Assembly (NCBI GenBank): GCA_902779845.1
Contig: CACZCZ010000001.1
Location: 1-64,000, forward strand
Length of the DNA: 64,000 bases
Direction: 5' to 3'
DNA from: an uncultured Bacteroidales bacterium
GTDB lineage: Bacteria; Bacteroidota; Bacteroidia; Bacteroidales; Bacteroidaceae
Part shown: in pieces, positions 7,659 through 15,544 of the stretch
Position numbering within the stretch: the stretch's first letter is position 1
Layout of the letters: every line of letters starts with the position of its first letter
Translations under genes and position numbers: made by a program
Notes under the pieces: model-generated
Told to the model about the DNA's origin: nothing
Seen by the model: only the letters and a program-made list of their open reading frames with translations
The model's database searches: none

Positions 7659-10505
7659 ATGCCCATAAGAATCAATAAAGTCACCAAAGAGTTCAGCATA
7701 GGGTTGCAGACCCTGGTTGACCTCCTCAACAAGAAGGGGTTCACCGATGTGGAGGCGAATCCCAATGCCAGCCTCAGCGACGAGCAGTACGCTGTCGTGC
7801 AGGCTGAATTCAACAAAGAACAGAGCAAGGGACTGCGTATTCCTACACCGCAGCCCACGGCCCGCAAGACCAAGGAGAAGAAGGAGACCATCGTGCTCAC
7901 GGAGAGCGGCGAGGCACTCCCCCTGACCGAGGTGAAGAAGCCGAAACTCGTAGGACATATTAATCTCGACAGCAAGGGCAACCCCCTGACAGAAAGCAAG
8001 CCGGAGCCGGAGCCTAAAAAGGCACCAGAACCCAAGCCGGAGCCCAAACCCGAACCTGCGCCCGAAGCCAAGGCAACAGACGAGCCCAAGGCAGCACCTG
8101 AAGCCAAGGCAACGCCCGAAGCCGAAGCTAAGGCACCGGAGTCTGTTCCCCAACCACCTGTCGCTGCTCACGAGGAGCCCTCAGAGGAAGCACCGGAACA
8201 TGCTGCCGAGTCTGCGCCCAAGAAAAAGAAGGGTGTGGAACTGGAAGAGGTTGATGGCGTCTATCGCGTCAAAGGCCCCACAGAACCCCCTCTCACCCTG
8301 AACATCAAAGGCCACATCGACCTCGACTCGCTCAACCAGAGCACACGCCCCCCGCGCGCCAAGAAGCGCAAGAAAGGCGGCGTTGGAAATGAAGCTGGCG
8401 GACGCGGCAACAAGAAGAAGGGCGAACGCGTGGATATCACGGCTGAAGCTGCCAAGCAAAACCAGCAGAACAACCAGCAGCCGAAGAAGAACAAGGGCGG
8501 CAACCAGCAGAACCAGAATAACCAGCAGAACCAAGGCGGCGGCAAGAAGAACAAGCGCAAGAACCAGCCGAAGGAACCCGTACTCATCGTAGAACAGAGC
8601 GAGGAAGAGGTGGCCAAGCAGGTTCGCGAGACGCTGGCCCGCCTGACAGCCGGTAAGAATGCCTCTTTCGGCAAGGGCGCCAAGTACCGCCGCGAGAAGC
8701 GCGAGAACATCCGCGCCGGCATGGAGGCCGAGATGGAAGAGCTGGAGAAGGAGTCAAAGATCCTGAAGCTCACCGAGTTCGTGACCGCCAACGAGCTGGC
8801 ATCTATGATGAATGTGCCTGTCACACAGGTCATCGGCACCTGCATGAGCCTCGGCGTCATGGTCAGCATCAACCAGCGCATGGACAAGGAGACCATCGAC
8901 CTGGTGGCCGACGAGTTCGGATTCCAGACAGAATACGTCAGTGCCGACGTCAGCGAAGCCGTGCAGGAGGAGGCCGACGATGAGGCCGATCTCGTGCCGC
9001 GCGCACCGATTGTGACCGTCATGGGTCACGTCGATCACGGTAAGACCTCGCTGCTCGACTATATCCGCAAGACCAACGTCATCGCCGGTGAGGCTGGCGG
9101 CATCACGCAGCACATCGGTGCTTACAACGTGAAGCTCGACGACGGTCGCCACATCACCTTCCTCGACACCCCCGGTCACGAGGCTTTCACCGCCATGCGT
9201 GCCCGTGGTGCTCAGGTGACGGACATCGCCATCATCATCATCGCTGCCGACGACGACATCATGCCGCAGACGAAGGAGGCCATCAACCACGCTGTGGCTG
9301 CCGGCGTGCCCATCGTCTTCGCTATCAACAAGATCGATAAGCCTGCCGCCAACCCCGAGAAGATCAAGGAGCATCTGGCACAGATGAACTTCCTCGTCGA
9401 GGACTGGGGTGGCAAGTACCAGAGCCAGGACATCAGCGCCAAGAAGGGCATCGGCGTGCCCGAGCTGATGGAGAAGGTGCTCCTCGAAGCCGAGATGCTC
9501 GACCTGAAGGCCAACCCCAACCGCAAGGCCACGGGTTCCATCATCGAGTCGTCGCTGGACAAGGGCCGCGGCTATGTCGCCACGCTCCTCTGCTCCAACG
9601 GTACGCTGAAGATGGGCGACATCCTGCTCGCTGGCACCAACTACGGCCGCATTAAGGCTATGTTCAACGAGCGCGGACAGCGCATCAAGGAAATCGGTCC
9701 GGCACAGGCTGCCACCGTCCTTGGCCTCAACGGCGCCCCGCAGGCCGGCGACACCTTCCACGTCATGGATAGCGACCAGGAGGCCCGCGAGATTGCCAGC
9801 AAGCGCGAGCAGCTGCAGCGCGAGCAGGGCATCCGCACACAGCACCACCTGACGCTCGACGAGATTGGCCGCCGCATCGAACAGGGCGGCTTCCAGGAGC
9901 TCAACGTCATCGTCAAGGGCGACGTGGACGGTTCCATCGAGGCCCTCAGCGACTCACTCATCAAGCTCTCCACCGAGAAGATTGCCGTCAACGTTATCCA
10001 CAAGGCCGTGGGTCAGATCTCCGAGAACGATGTCTCGCTGGCTGCTGCCTCCGACGCCATCATCGTGGCCTTCCAGGTACGTCCCTCCGCACAGGCCCGC
10101 AAGGCTGCCGAACAGCAGGGCGTCGAGATCCGCACCTACAGCATCATCTATGATGCCATCGAAGAGGTGAAGGAAGCCATGGAAGGTATGCTCGCTCCCG
10201 AGCTCAAGGAGGAAGTCACCGCACAGCTCGAAGTGCGCCAGGTCTTCCACATCTCCAAGGTCGGCACGGTGGCCGGTGCTTACGTCATCGACGGCAAGGT
10301 CAGCCGCACCAACAAAGCGCGCATCATCCGCGACGGCATCGTCATCCACACCGGACAGATCGACGCCCTCAAGCGCTTCAAGGACGACGTCAAGGAGGTC
10401 AGCACCAACTTCGAGTGCGGTATCTCCCTCGTCAACTACAGCGACATCCGCGAAGGCGACACCATCGAAACCTTCCAGGAGATTGAGGTCAAGGCGAAAC
10501 TATAG
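7659..10505 (+). CDS. infB: Translation initiation factor IF-2
   Basis: A 948-residue IF-2, the GTPase that places initiator tRNA on the ribosome. The N-terminal half is long and low in complexity: PEPK/PEAKA repeats (about 110-190), then K- and NQQ-rich stretches (about 230-310). The G domain starts near residue 450 with [20 protein letters not shown] and NKID, followed by domains II-IV ([13 protein letters not shown]-terminal [10 protein letters not shown]). The start at ATG 7659 gives the usual [12 protein letters not shown] beginning. It closes the operon core; cvpA follows after a hairpin-bearing spacer of 44 bases. Confidence 0.95.
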   Translation: MPIRINKVTKEFSIGLQTLVDLLNKKGFTDVEANPNASLSDEQYAVVQAEFNKEQSKGLRIPTPQPTARKTKEKKETIVLTESGEALPLTEVKKPKLVGHINLDSKGNPLTESKPEPEPKKAPEPKPEPKPEPAPEAKATDEPKAAPEAKATPEAEAKAPESVPQPPVAAHEEPSEEAPEHAAESAPKKKKGVELEEVDGVYRVKGPTEPPLTLNIKGHIDLDSLNQSTRPPRAKKRKKGGVGNEAGGRGNKKKGERVDITAEAAKQNQQNNQQPKKNKGGNQQNQNNQQNQGGGKKNKRKNQPKEPVLIVEQSEEEVAKQVRETLARLTAGKNASFGKGAKYRREKRENIRAGMEAEMEELEKESKILKLTEFVTANELASMMNVPVTQVIGTCMSLGVMVSINQRMDKETIDLVADEFGFQTEYVSADVSEAVQEEADDEADLVPRAPIVTVMGHVDHGKTSLLDYIRKTNVIAGEAGGITQHIGAYNVKLDDGRHITFLDTPGHEAFTAMRARGAQVTDIAIIIIAADDDIMPQTKEAINHAVAAGVPIVFAINKIDKPAANPEKIKEHLAQMNFLVEDWGGKYQSQDISAKKGIGVPELMEKVLLEAEMLDLKANPNRKATGSIIESSLDKGRGYVATLLCSNGTLKMGDILLAGTNYGRIKAMFNERGQRIKEIGPAQAATVLGLNGAPQAGDTFHVMDSDQEAREIASKREQLQREQGIRTQHHLTLDEIGRRIEQGGFQELNVIVKGDVDGSIEALSDSLIKLSTEKIAVNVIHKAVGQISENDVSLAAASDAIIVAFQVRPSAQARKAAEQQGVEIRTYSIIYDAIEEVKEAMEGMLAPELKEEVTAQLEVRQVFHISKVGTVAGAYVIDGKVSRTNKARIIRDGIVIHTGQIDALKRFKDDVKEVSTNFECGISLVNYSDIREGDTIETFQEIEVKAKL

Positions 10506-10548
10506 ACTCACCCCCCAACCCCCTCTCTTTCAAAGAGGGGGCTTTTCT
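10505..10548 (+). terminator. Terminator-like GC-rich hairpin after infB (palindromic repeat copy)
   Basis: CCCCCTCT/AGAGGGGG stem at 10519-10541, followed by CTTTTCTT. The preceding CTCACCCCCCAACC makes it a member of the dispersed C-rich palindrome family. cvpA starts only two bases past the T run, so termination may be partial. Confidence 0.6.
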
Positions 10549-10549
10549 T

Positions 10550-11038
10550 ATGAATGGTTTCGACATCCTATTTATTTTAGTCCTCCTTGCCGGCGCCTGG
10601 AAAGGATGGAGCAATGGACTGCTGAAAGAGGTCTTAGGCCTCATCGGCTTCTTCGTGGGACTCTATGTAGCTCGCCTGCTCTATGAGCAGGTGGGCTTCT
10701 ATTTGGCCCCACATTTAGGTGCACCGCCCGCCGTTGCCAACATCCTTGCTTTCGTGCTGCTGTGGATGGGCGTTCCTGTCATCCTAAGCATCCTGGGGTC
10801 GTTGCTCACCAAATTCCTGGAATTGGTGGGGCTGGACAGCATCAACCACATCGGCGGACTCGTAGTCAGCCTCGTGAAGTATGGCCTCCTGCTCGGCGTT
10901 CTCTGCAATGTCCTGGCCATCACACATCTGGTCAGCGAGGAGGCACAGCAGACTTCCACACTCTTTACCCCGCTGAAACAGAGTACAAGCATGGTCTTCG
11001 ACCTCGCAGTACAACAATGGAAGAACACAGGAAAATGA
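10550..11038 (+). CDS. CvpA-family membrane protein
   Basis: A 162-residue protein with about four hydrophobic helices (FDILFILVLLAGAWKGWSNG at the start, then LIGFFVGLYVARLLY, ILAFVLLWMGVPVILSILGSLL and VVSLVKYGLLLGVLCNVLAI). The N-terminal pattern of helix, GxWKGxxxGLLKEV, then helix is that of the CvpA family, named for colicin V production. It lies after infB in the same direction, its usual neighbour in Bacteroidales. The exact role in this group is not known. Confidence 0.85.
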   Translation: MNGFDILFILVLLAGAWKGWSNGLLKEVLGLIGFFVGLYVARLLYEQVGFYLAPHLGAPPAVANILAFVLLWMGVPVILSILGSLLTKFLELVGLDSINHIGGLVVSLVKYGLLLGVLCNVLAITHLVSEEAQQTSTLFTPLKQSTSMVFDLAVQQWKNTGK

Positions 11039-11058
11039 GACGCCAACCACAATGCAAT

Positions 11059-11093
11059 ACGGCTACGATACACTGGAAAGTGCACGTAGCCGT
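11059..11093. terminator. Hairpin between convergent cvpA and the sulfhydrylase gene
   Basis: Perfect 9-bp stem ACGGCTACG/CGTAGCCGT with a 17-base loop between two 3' ends. No T run, so a terminator role is only positional. Confidence 0.4.
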
Positions 11094-11150
11094 TATCGTA
11101 TTCTGGAACTGGTGAGAGACCCTTGGTTGCCGTGGGGTTATGCTGCTCAA

Positions 11151-12431
11151 CTAAAACATCTTTGCCATCGCCTGCTCGAGGTCGGCAATGATGTCGTTGA
11201 CGTTCTCCAGACCTACGCTGAGACGAATGAGGTCAGGGGCAACGCCTGCTTCGCGCAGCTGCTCGTCGGAGAGCTGGCGGTGGGTGTGGCTGGCGGGATG
11301 CAGCACACAGGTGCGCGCATCAGCAACGTGAGTGACGATGCTGACAAAGTCCAGGTTATCCATGAACTTAATGGCATCCTCGCGTGTACCCTTCAGACCG
11401 AAGGCGATAACGCCGCAGGAGCCGTTGGGCAGGTACTTCTGCGCCAGTGCATGGTACTTATTACTGGGCAGGCCACAGTAGTTGACCCACGCCACATGGG
11501 GATTCCGCTCCAACCATTCGGCCACACGCTGAGCATTCTCACAGTGGCGGGGCATACGCAGGTGCAGTGTCTCCAGACCCAGGTTCAACAGGAAACTGTT
11601 CTGGGGAGCAGGAATACTGCCCAGATCGCGCATGAGCTGGGACACGAGCTTGGTGACATAAGCCATCTTGCCGAAGGCCTTCGTGTAGGTCAGGCCATGG
11701 TAGCTCTCATCGGGGGTGGTGAGACCGGGGTATTTCGCAGCCTGCTTCTCCCAATCGAAGTTGCCGCTGTCAACGATGGCACCGCCGACTTGCGTAGCAT
11801 GACCATCCATGTACTTGGTGGTGGAGTGCGTGACAATGTCACAACCCCACTCGAAGGGACGACAGTTAATAGGAGTGGCGAAGGTGTTATCTACGATGAG
11901 GGGTACACCGTGCTTATGAGCCATTTTGGCAAAGCGCTCGATGTCAAAGACGTTGCCGCCAGGATTGGAGATGGTCTCGCCGAAGAAGCACTTGGTGTTA
12001 GGACGGAAAGCAGCTTCGATGCGGGCATCGTCCCAGTCGGGATCGATGAACGTGCATTCGATGCCCAGCTTCTTCATCGTGACACCGAAGAGGTTGTAGG
12101 TGCCACCATAGATATTATTAGAGGTGATGAAGTGATCACCAGCCTGGCAGATGTTGAAGATGGCATAGAAGTTGGCAGCCTGACCGGAAGAGGTCAGCAT
12201 GCAACCCACACCCCCTTCGAGGGCAGCAATCTTTGCCGCAACGGCATCGTTGGTGGGGTTCTGCAAGCGTGTATAGAAATAGCCGGCCTCCTCCAGATCG
12301 AAGAGTTTGGCCATCTGTTCGCTGGTGTCGTACTTGAAAGTAGTACTCTGGCAGATAGGCAACTGCTGGGGCTCACCTTTGGTGGGGTGCCAACCGCCAT
12401 GGATGCAGAGCGTTTCGAGATTCTTTTTCAT
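11151..12431 (-). CDS. metY: O-acetylhomoserine sulfhydrylase (PLP enzyme)
   Basis: A 426-residue cystathionine-synthase-type PLP enzyme. It should make homocysteine from O-acetylhomoserine and sulfide, in methionine synthesis. Seen: [12 protein letters not shown] start, [21 protein letters not shown], the PLP lysine in [11 protein letters not shown] and the C-terminal RLSVGLEN. Length fits the O-acetylhomoserine type (about 430) rather than cystathionine gamma-synthase (about 380). The frame stays open upstream through the tRNA-Leu gene, so the start is placed at ATG 12431. A terminator (12470-12506) separates it from the tRNA. metG and metK are elsewhere in the window. Confidence 0.92.
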   Translation of the reverse strand: MKKNLETLCIHGGWHPTKGEPQQLPICQSTTFKYDTSEQMAKLFDLEEAGYFYTRLQNPTNDAVAAKIAALEGGVGCMLTSSGQAANFYAIFNICQAGDHFITSNNIYGGTYNLFGVTMKKLGIECTFIDPDWDDARIEAAFRPNTKCFFGETISNPGGNVFDIERFAKMAHKHGVPLIVDNTFATPINCRPFEWGCDIVTHSTTKYMDGHATQVGGAIVDSGNFDWEKQAAKYPGLTTPDESYHGLTYTKAFGKMAYVTKLVSQLMRDLGSIPAPQNSFLLNLGLETLHLRMPRHCENAQRVAEWLERNPHVAWVNYCGLPSNKYHALAQKYLPNGSCGVIAFGLKGTREDAIKFMDNLDFVSIVTHVADARTCVLHPASHTHRQLSDEQLREAGVAPDLIRLSVGLENVNDIIADLEQAMAKMF

Positions 12432-12469
12432 AAATATAATATTATGGGGCTTATGAGACCTATGGGTTT

Positions 12470-12506
12470 TTAAAGAAGCAGCGGAAGCTTCCTGCGAAGC
12501 CTCCGC
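12470..12506 (-). terminator. Terminator of tRNA-Leu
   Basis: On the minus strand an 11-bp stem GCGGAGGCTTC/GAAGCTTCCGC (12481-12506, one G-T pair) is followed by TGCTTCTTTAAAAA, just downstream of the tRNA. Confidence 0.75.
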
Positions 12507-12514
12507 CCTGCAAG

Positions 12515-12596
12515 TACCCAGAGCCGGGGTCGAACCGGCACGGGTTTCCCCACTGGTGTTTGAGACCAGCGCGTCTACCGATTCCGCCATCTGGGC
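12515..12596 (-). tRNA. tRNA-Leu(CAA)
   Basis: An 82-base cloverleaf: acceptor GCCCAGA pairs with TCTGGGT (G1-T72 wobble), the D arm contains GGCGGAATCGGTAGACGC, the anticodon stem CTGGT/ACCAG encloses CTCAAAC (anticodon CAA), then a long variable arm as in leucine tRNAs and a GGTTCGACCCC T arm. The CCA end is not encoded. Confidence 0.93.
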
Positions 12597-12621
12597 GACG
12601 CACTTGCTGCTTTTGCGGCGG

Positions 12622-12629
12622 CAAAGGTA
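12622..12629 (-). promoter_or_regulatory. -7 box for tRNA-Leu
   Basis: Reads TACCTTTG on the minus strand, 26 bases upstream of the tRNA 5' end. Confidence 0.65.
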
Positions 12630-12723
12630 GATAAAAAATATGAGTTATGCTGCAAAAACATCTTTTTTTTTCAAAAAGAGCCTGTATTTTCCTGTTTCGA
12701 GGTGCAAAAGAGGGGTCATCATG

Positions 12724-13452
12724 CTATATATGTGCGGCTGCCGGCATATAAACCCATGCGAAAACAAAGGTAGAAATGCGCACTGTTGGCACCGCCTCCA
12801 AAGCCTCAATCGCACCCAGCATGGTGGTGCCCGTGGTCATGACATCATCGACAACCATCACATGACGCTGTGCCAGGTCGCTATCCGACTGCAGGGCGAA
12901 CACATGATCCGCATTTTCAAGACGTTGGGCAAGGGTGAAATGCGTCTGCGACTCGCGATCATAGATGCGTCGCAGGACATCGGTGCGCACGGGGATGCCC
13001 AACTCTGAAGCCATGCCGCGCGCGATGGCTTCAGCCTGGTTGAAGCCGCGCAGAAAGCGACGCTGCCTCGTCAGCGGTATGGGAACCAAGACCTCAACGC
13101 CCTCAAACAGATTCGTGTGGCGCAACAGCTGAACAGCAGTGCGTCCCATCCATTCACCCAGAAGATAGTGGCGCCGGAACTTGAGACTTCTCACCAACTC
13201 CGAGGCGACGTTGCCACGCTGATACCGCGTCAAAGCGCCCATGCGCACCAGCCTCTCATGGTCGATCCACAAAGCCTTGCGACGGTTGAAGTCCCAGTCA
13301 TGATTGGTCTCCAGCGGCAATGACAGCTGACAGCGGGAGCACACCAGCTGCTCGCCCAACGCCAGACGTTCCCCGCAGCCACAACAAAGCCGCGGGAACA
13401 GCAGGTCTGTCAGACTCCGAATCCATTCACGTGAAGACGCCATATCACTCAT
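12724..13452 (-). CDS. ComF-family phosphoribosyltransferase-like protein
   Basis: A 242-residue protein. The N-terminal zinc-finger-like cluster (LFPRLCCGCGE...LVCSRCQ) and the C-terminal PRTase fold with VMVVDDVMTTGTTM, the phosphoribosyl-binding loop, are typical of ComF, linked to DNA uptake in competent bacteria and of unclear role here. Other family motifs are VPIPLTRQRRFLRGFNQAE and LKFRRHYLLGEWMGR. The frame is open upstream through the tRNA-Pro, so the start is taken at ATG 13452 (MSDMASS), just after the tRNA-Pro terminator; ATG 13443 is possible. Confidence 0.88.
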   Translation of the reverse strand: MSDMASSREWIRSLTDLLFPRLCCGCGERLALGEQLVCSRCQLSLPLETNHDWDFNRRKALWIDHERLVRMGALTRYQRGNVASELVRSLKFRRHYLLGEWMGRTAVQLLRHTNLFEGVEVLVPIPLTRQRRFLRGFNQAEAIARGMASELGIPVRTDVLRRIYDRESQTHFTLAQRLENADHVFALQSDSDLAQRHVMVVDDVMTTGTTMLGAIEALEAVPTVRISTFVFAWVYMPAAAHI

Positions 13453-13455
13453 ATC

Positions 13456-13484
13456 AAAAAAGCTCCGAGCGAATGCTCGAAGCT
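13456..13484 (-). terminator. Terminator of tRNA-Pro
   Basis: On the minus strand the stem AGCTTCGAGC/GCTCGGAGCT (one wobble pair) is followed by TTTTTT. It overlaps the few bases before the ComF start codon. Confidence 0.8.
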
Positions 13485-13499
13485 TCTCCTTTGCAGTTG

Positions 13500-13574
13500 T
13501 CGGGATGACTAGATTCGAACTAGCGACCCCACGCCCCCCAGACGCGTACTCTAACCGGACTGAGCTACATCCCG
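13500..13574 (-). tRNA. tRNA-Pro(GGG)
   Basis: A 75-base cloverleaf: acceptor CGGGATG pairs with CATCCCG, discriminator A, D arm TAGCTCAGTCCGGTTAGAG, anticodon stem CGCGT/GCGTG around CTGGGGG (anticodon GGG) and T arm CTAGTTCGAATCTAG. C1-G72 is the usual mark of bacterial proline tRNA. The CCA end is not encoded. Confidence 0.93.
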
Positions 13575-13623
13575 AAACTGGGCGAAAACGTTGAAAGATG
13601 TACTCTTTTTCGTTTTGCGGGTG

Positions 13624-13655
13624 CAAAGGTAGGCGTTTTTTTTGATACGTGCAAA
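13624..13655 (-). promoter_or_regulatory. Promoter of tRNA-Pro, overlapping the aroA promoter
   Basis: Minus-strand TACCTTTG (13624-13631) with TTTG (13652-13655) 20 bases upstream. It interleaves with the divergent aroA promoter at 13641-13671. Confidence 0.7.
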
Positions 13656-13671
13656 CTTTTTCATACTTTTG
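13641..13671 (+). promoter_or_regulatory. aroA promoter, exact TTTG-N19-TACTTTTG
   Basis: TTTG at 13641-13644 and TACTTTTG at 13664-13671 with exactly 19 bases between, the canonical Bacteroidetes housekeeping promoter. The aroA ATG at 13703 lies 31 bases on. Confidence 0.8.
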
Positions 13672-13702
13672 TGCCGGATTTCGACATAAAAGTTGTTTTG
13701 AC

Positions 13703-15088
13703 ATGACATTTCGCATTCAGAAACCCAAGAAGTTTGATGCCCAGCCACAGCTCCCTGCCAGCAAAAGCATCAGCAACAGAGCCCTGGTGTTGAACGCCCT
13801 CAGCGGGGCACCGATGGGCTATGTCACCAATATTTCGGACTGCGATGACACCCGTGTGCTGCTGGAAGCTCTTTTCCGCTTGGACAGCGACCGGCGCGAG
13901 GGGGCTGTTTTCCAGGAACCGCCCGTGATCCATATCGGTGCTGCCGGCACAGCCATGCGTTTCCTGACCGCACTGCTCGCTGTCACGCCAGGAACTCACA
14001 TCCTGACGGGCACTGAACGCATGTGTCATCGGCCTATCGGAGTGCTTGTGGAAGCGCTGCGTCAGCTGGGTGCCGAGATTGCCTATGTCGGTGAAGAGGG
14101 TTTCCCGCCCCTGCGCATCACGGGCACAAGCCTGCGAGGCGGCACCGTAGAGCTTGCGGGCAATGTCAGCTCGCAATATATCTCAGCATTGCTGATGATA
14201 GCGCCGATGTTGAAAGAGCAACTGACCCTACGGCTGAAGGGCGAAGTGGTGAGCCGTCCATATATTGACATGACTCTGGCGATGATGAAGGACTTCGGCG
14301 CCAAGGCGCGTTGGAGAGGGACGAACACGATTGTCGTGGAGCCACAGCCCTACAAGCCCACACCCTATGCCGTTGAGGCTGACTGGAGTGCGGCCTCGTA
14401 CTGGTTTGAGATGTTTCTGCTCTGTGGCAACCGCAATAGTGCACTCGGGCTCCGTGGGCTCTTTGCCAACAGCCTGCAGGGCGATAGTGCCGTGCAGGAG
14501 ATGTTCAAGAAGTTATCGGTGGAAACCGTCTGTATGCCTGCCATGATGGGAAACGAGCCTATGGCTATGCTCATCCGCCGTGGACGTCTGCCGAAGCGTT
14601 TTGAGTGGGACTTCACGAAGACACCCGATCTGGCTCAGACGCTGGTGGTCACCTGTGCCATGATGGGCGTTGCTTTTCGCTTCACCGGCCTGCAAAGCCT
14701 GCGCATCAAGGAGACCGACCGCATCGCTGCCCTGCAGACAGAACTCGCGAAGCTGGGTGTGTGCGTGGAAGTGGAGGGCGACAGCATCATGCAGTGGAAA
14801 GGCCCTGAAGCCCAGCCTGCAGGCAAGATTCCTTACCTGCAGCCCTTGCCCGACACAGCCATCGACACCTATGAGGACCACCGCATGGCGATGGCTTTTG
14901 CTCCTGCCGCCCTCGTCCTCGGAACCATCGACATCAACAATCCCGAAGTGGTCTCCAAGTCTTATCCCGGATTTTGGGAAGAGCTGGAGAAGGCAGGGGT
15001 AAGACCCACCCCCCTACCCCTCCCGTTAGGGAGGGGAGAGCCTGCGGAGAGTGGGAGAGAAAGGTCGGAAAGTCGGAATTCGAAATAA
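13703..15088 (+). CDS. aroA: EPSP synthase (3-phosphoshikimate 1-carboxyvinyltransferase)
   Basis: A 461-residue enzyme of the shikimate pathway that joins phosphoenolpyruvate to shikimate 3-phosphate. Hallmarks: LPASKSISNRALVLNAL near the N-terminus, LRIKETDRIAALQTEL and the C-terminal YEDHRMAMAFA. The start is the ATG 13703 (MTFRIQKP), not the upstream in-frame codon at 13649, which precedes the promoter box. Residues from about 434 on (RPTPLPLPLGRGEPAESG...) do not belong to the fold: they are encoded by a C-rich palindromic repeat (15003-15040) and following sequence. The normal end is probably near WEELEKAGV. aroQ of the same pathway is at 55069-55497. Confidence 0.93.
   Translation: MTFRIQKPKKFDAQPQLPASKSISNRALVLNALSGAPMGYVTNISDCDDTRVLLEALFRLDSDRREGAVFQEPPVIHIGAAGTAMRFLTALLAVTPGTHILTGTERMCHRPIGVLVEALRQLGAEIAYVGEEGFPPLRITGTSLRGGTVELAGNVSSQYISALLMIAPMLKEQLTLRLKGEVVSRPYIDMTLAMMKDFGAKARWRGTNTIVVEPQPYKPTPYAVEADWSAASYWFEMFLLCGNRNSALGLRGLFANSLQGDSAVQEMFKKLSVETVCMPAMMGNEPMAMLIRRGRLPKRFEWDFTKTPDLAQTLVVTCAMMGVAFRFTGLQSLRIKETDRIAALQTELAKLGVCVEVEGDSIMQWKGPEAQPAGKIPYLQPLPDTAIDTYEDHRMAMAFAPAALVLGTIDINNPEVVSKSYPGFWEELEKAGVRPTPLPLPLGRGEPAESGRERSESRNSK
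15003..15040 (+). repeat. C-rich palindromic repeat inside the 3' end of aroA
   Basis: GACCCACCCCCCTACCCC, then stem CCCTCCC-GTTA-GGGAGGG and GAGAG. It matches the reverse complement of 15144-15180 at about nine of ten positions. It is translated as PTPLPLPLGRGE. Confidence 0.8.
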
Positions 15089-15115
15089 CGGAATAACGGA
15101 ATAACGAAGAATCTT

Positions 15116-15478
15116 ATGTCCAATAAAACTACATCGCGCCAGCCTCTCCCCTCCCTCACGGGAGGGGTCGGGGGTGGGTCATCGGGGACTGACTCCTCCT
15201 TCATTTGTTGCGGCCAACACGCCGTTTGCGAGAAGGAGCTGCTGATGAAGGCGGCAGGTGAGCCCATCGAGTATTTCGACGACGAAGAGCTGGACCGCTT
15301 CAAGGGCCGCCACGCCGACGGCTACACCGAGGCCGAGGAAGAGGAGTTCCGCGAGGTGCTCTACACCACACTCACACGCGAGGTGGGCGATTGGATGCGT
15401 AGCCTGAAGCTGCGAGGCATTGAGTTGCCCGAATCGCTGAGAGACGAGGCTGTGATGCTGATGGAGAGTGAAAAATGA
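15116..15478 (+). CDS. Small conserved Bacteroidales protein with repeat-derived N-terminus
   Basis: A 120-residue acidic protein. The conserved-looking part starts near FICCGQHAVCEKELL (about residue 29), then YFDDEELDRFKGRHADGYTEAEEEEFREVLYT and a helical tail. The CCG...C cluster suggests metal binding or a disulfide. From memory a short protein of this sort follows aroA in other Bacteroidales; its function is unknown to me. Residues of about 8-24 (RQPLPSLTGGVGGGSSG) are coded by an inverted copy of the palindromic repeat, so the repeat landed between the start codon and the core. The C-terminal MESEK runs into a TGACGAA microsatellite. Confidence 0.7.
   Translation: MSNKTTSRQPLPSLTGGVGGGSSGTDSSFICCGQHAVCEKELLMKAAGEPIEYFDDEELDRFKGRHADGYTEAEEEEFREVLYTTLTREVGDWMRSLKLRGIELPESLRDEAVMLMESEK
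15144..15180 (-). repeat. C-rich palindromic repeat, inverted copy, inside the gene at 15116
   Basis: CTCTCCCCTCCC-TCAC-GGGAGGGG, then a G-rich end GGGGGTGGGTC. Opposite in orientation to the copy at 15003-15040, with 103 bases between. Confidence 0.8.
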
Positions 15479-15544
15479 CGAATGACGAATGACGAATGAT
15501 GTGTTCTGAATAATAAAAGGGCCAGGTTGAACGTTCTATAAGAA

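Noticed and set aside
11052..12473. 473-codon plus-strand frame opposite the sulfhydrylase gene
   Set aside because: Antisense shadow of a well-conserved PLP enzyme.
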